NCBI RefSeq assembly: GCF_002109495.1
Contig: NZ_LVJN01000018.1
Coordinates: 1-64,000 of the forward strand
DNA: 64,000 nucleotides
Source: Magnetofaba australis IT-1
Lineage (GTDB): Bacteria; Pseudomonadota; Magnetococcia; Magnetococcales; Magnetococcaceae
Reading direction: 5' to 3'
The notes under the pieces were generated by a model that saw nothing but the letters and a program-made list of their open reading frames with translations, made no database searches and was not told the DNA's origin. Shown here piece after piece: positions 62,510 to 64,000 of the stretch (position 1 is its first letter; every line of letters starts with the position of its first letter). Made by a program: the position numbers and the translations under genes.

Positions 62510-64000
62510 TCCCACCATTCTTGGGCCGTGGTTCGCCGCGCTGCATCGTCACCCCCTGGGCGAAACCGCCTTGGCGGCATTGGGCGGCGGTTTGGCGGTG
62601 CTGGGGCTGCCGCCGTATGGGCAACCCTGGCTCACTCTCACCGGCTTCGCCCTGCTGATCCTCCTGCTGCGCCATCAAACCTTCAAACGCGGCGCCTGGC
62701 TGGGGCTGGTTTTCAGCCTGATTCACCACGCCATCGGATTCTCCTGGCTCACCGTCAGTCTGCACACCCACGGTGGGTTCCCGCTGCTGGGGGCCTATGC
62801 GGTGGTCTTCCTGCTGGCGCTGGTGATGGCGGCCTATGGCGCGTTGGCGGGCGGCTTGATGGCGCTGTCGGCGCGCCCGACGTGGCTGCTGGCGCTGTCG
62901 GCGCCGCTCTTCTGGGTCGGTGGTGAGCTCCTGCGCGGCTGGGCCTTTAGCGGCTTTCCCTGGAATCTGATCGGCTACGTCTGGAGTGACGACGCCACAT
63001 TGCGCCAATTGGCCGATGTGGGCGGGGTGTGGGGGCTGTCGGCGTTGACGCTGCACTTGGCCGCCGTGCTGGCGCTGGGCGTGCTTGCGCTCAAACGCTC
63101 GTTGCGGGTGAGCGCCGCCTGGATGCTGTGGGCGGCGGCGCTGGTGCTGGTCGCCGCGCTGTATGGAGAGGCGCGGGTGGCGCAACTGGACGCCCAGGCC
63201 GAGACCACGCCCAAACGCGCCATCGCCGTGGCGCAGGGCAATGTGCCGCAGTGGGCCAAGTGGGATCGCTCCCAACGTTGGACCCATCTGGAGATCTACA
63301 TGGCGCTCACCCGCCGCCTCGATCCGCCGGTGGATCTGGCGGTGTGGCCGGAGACGGCGCTGGCGTTCTTCCTGCAAGCCTACTCGGATCAGCGCAAGCT
63401 GTTGGCCAAACTGGTCAATGACACCGGAACCCCCATTCTGACCGGCGTGCCCACCGCCACTCGCACGGGCGAGCCGGACAGTCGCGGCGTGCGCCCCTGG
63501 CAATATGCCAACAGCATGGTGATTCTCGGCCCCGACGGTTTGTGGGAGTCGCGCTATCACAAGCATCTGCTGGTGCCGTTTGGGGAGTACATTCCCTTCC
63601 GTTGGCTGCTGCCGGACTCGGTGCAAAAGCTCACCGCCGGGGCCAAGGATTTCACCCCGGGTCCTGGGGCCGAGCCGATGAATTGGCGCGGCATGGGGGT
63701 GGGCGGGTTGGTCTGCTATGAGACCATCTTCCCGCTCTATGTGCGCCAGATGGCGGTGAATGGGGCGCAGTGGCTGGTCAATGTCACCAACGATGGCTGG
63801 TTTGGTCACGCGGCGCAGCATCAGCACCTGGCCATGGCGCGGCTGCGCGCGGTGGAGACGCGCTTGCCGATGATTCGCGCCGCCAACACCGGCATCTCCG
63901 CCATCTTTGACGCCACCGGGCGCGAATTGACCCGGGTGGACGCCAATCTGCGCGGCAGCGCCCAGGCGTTGGTCGCGCCAGGGACAGGGCAATCGCTGTT
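62502..64000 (+). CDS. lnt: Apolipoprotein N-acyltransferase (cut by window end)
   Basis: 499 residues visible, 3' end missing. About six TM helices ([57 protein letters not shown]) precede the nitrilase-like periplasmic domain. The catalytic Glu is in [10 protein letters not shown], the Lys in [16 protein letters not shown] and the Cys in [14 protein letters not shown]. The [27 protein letters not shown] motif is present. It adds the third acyl chain to lipoproteins in the inner membrane. ATG 62502 overlaps the ybeY stop. Confidence 0.95.
   Translation, partial: MRDPTILGPWFAALHRHPLGETALAALGGGLAVLGLPPYGQPWLTLTGFALLILLLRHQTFKRGAWLGLVFSLIHHAIGFSWLTVSLHTHGGFPLLGAYAVVFLLALVMAAYGALAGGLMALSARPTWLLALSAPLFWVGGELLRGWAFSGFPWNLIGYVWSDDATLRQLADVGGVWGLSALTLHLAAVLALGVLALKRSLRVSAAWMLWAAALVLVAALYGEARVAQLDAQAETTPKRAIAVAQGNVPQWAKWDRSQRWTHLEIYMALTRRLDPPVDLAVWPETALAFFLQAYSDQRKLLAKLVNDTGTPILTGVPTATRTGEPDSRGVRPWQYANSMVILGPDGLWESRYHKHLLVPFGEYIPFRWLLPDSVQKLTAGAKDFTPGPGAEPMNWRGMGVGGLVCYETIFPLYVRQMAVNGAQWLVNVTNDGWFGHAAQHQHLAMARLRAVETRLPMIRAANTGISAIFDATGRELTRVDANLRGSAQALVAPGTGQSL

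Overview
The window looks like chromosome from a GC-rich, Gram-negative, motile proteobacterium. Support comes from apolipoprotein N-acyltransferase, a class A PBP with the SxxK/SxN/KTG triad, ClpS/ClpA, dTDP-sugar and CMP-sugar genes, two CheX-like chemotaxis proteins and a sigma-28-like promoter. The order phoH - 7TM-HD phosphohydrolase - ybeY - lnt and the giant acidic RTX protein would fit an early-branching alphaproteobacterial or Magnetococcales-like lineage. That placement is inference; no rRNA or tRNA gene was found.

Layout. Positions 1-4330 are a graveyard of mobile DNA: an IS3 end inserted in an IS21 element (istA broken, istB intact), an Rpn/DUF4351-type nuclease remnant, the 3' tail of a serine recombinase with its partner gene, and an IS6-family element with no target duplication. 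From 4493 to 18969 lie envelope and signalling genes: a GluR0-like glutamate-receptor channel, a small HExxH membrane protein, a TehA/SLAC1-type channel, a 1426-residue exported caspase/beta-propeller protein, a very repetitive acidic-then-basic RTX protein broken by a frameshift, and a Ser/Thr kinase with Sel1 repeats. Positions 19030-29307 hold surface-sugar genes: polysaccharide deacetylase, rfbB, rfbA, two cytidylyltransferase-like genes, a GT4 glycosyltransferase, a membrane-anchored GT-B-like protein, an HpcH/HpaI aldolase and a B12-radical SAM enzyme. From 29956 to the end is mostly housekeeping. A leftward run carries a DUF815 ATPase, nadK, recN, a hypothetical gene, clpS and clpA. Rightward genes are folE2, proS and two CheX-like genes. 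mrcA reads leftward. Then come an AMIN/STN protein, aroB, purA, cca, nfo, an AlaC-like aminotransferase, hom, an ApgM-like gene, rsmD, coaD, miaB, phoH, pgpH, ybeY and lnt (cut by the window end).

Most notable signals. (1) A mosaic family of hairpin-rich repeats, about 250-360 bp each, occupies all three long gaps between convergent genes outside the IS region. Stem sequences differ between copies by compensatory changes, so structure appears to be selected. (2) The RTX gene has lost 11 nt in a 24-nt coding repeat; the frame resumes afterwards and stays open to the RTX end, suggesting either phase variation or a recent or artefactual break. (3) A sigma-28-like promoter stands before an unrecognised 78-residue protein. 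(4) The second of two tandem CheX-like proteins carries an extra tail resembling the PopZ/DUF2497 C-terminus. (5) A PilQ-type AMIN+STN protein without a secretin domain sits just before aroB.
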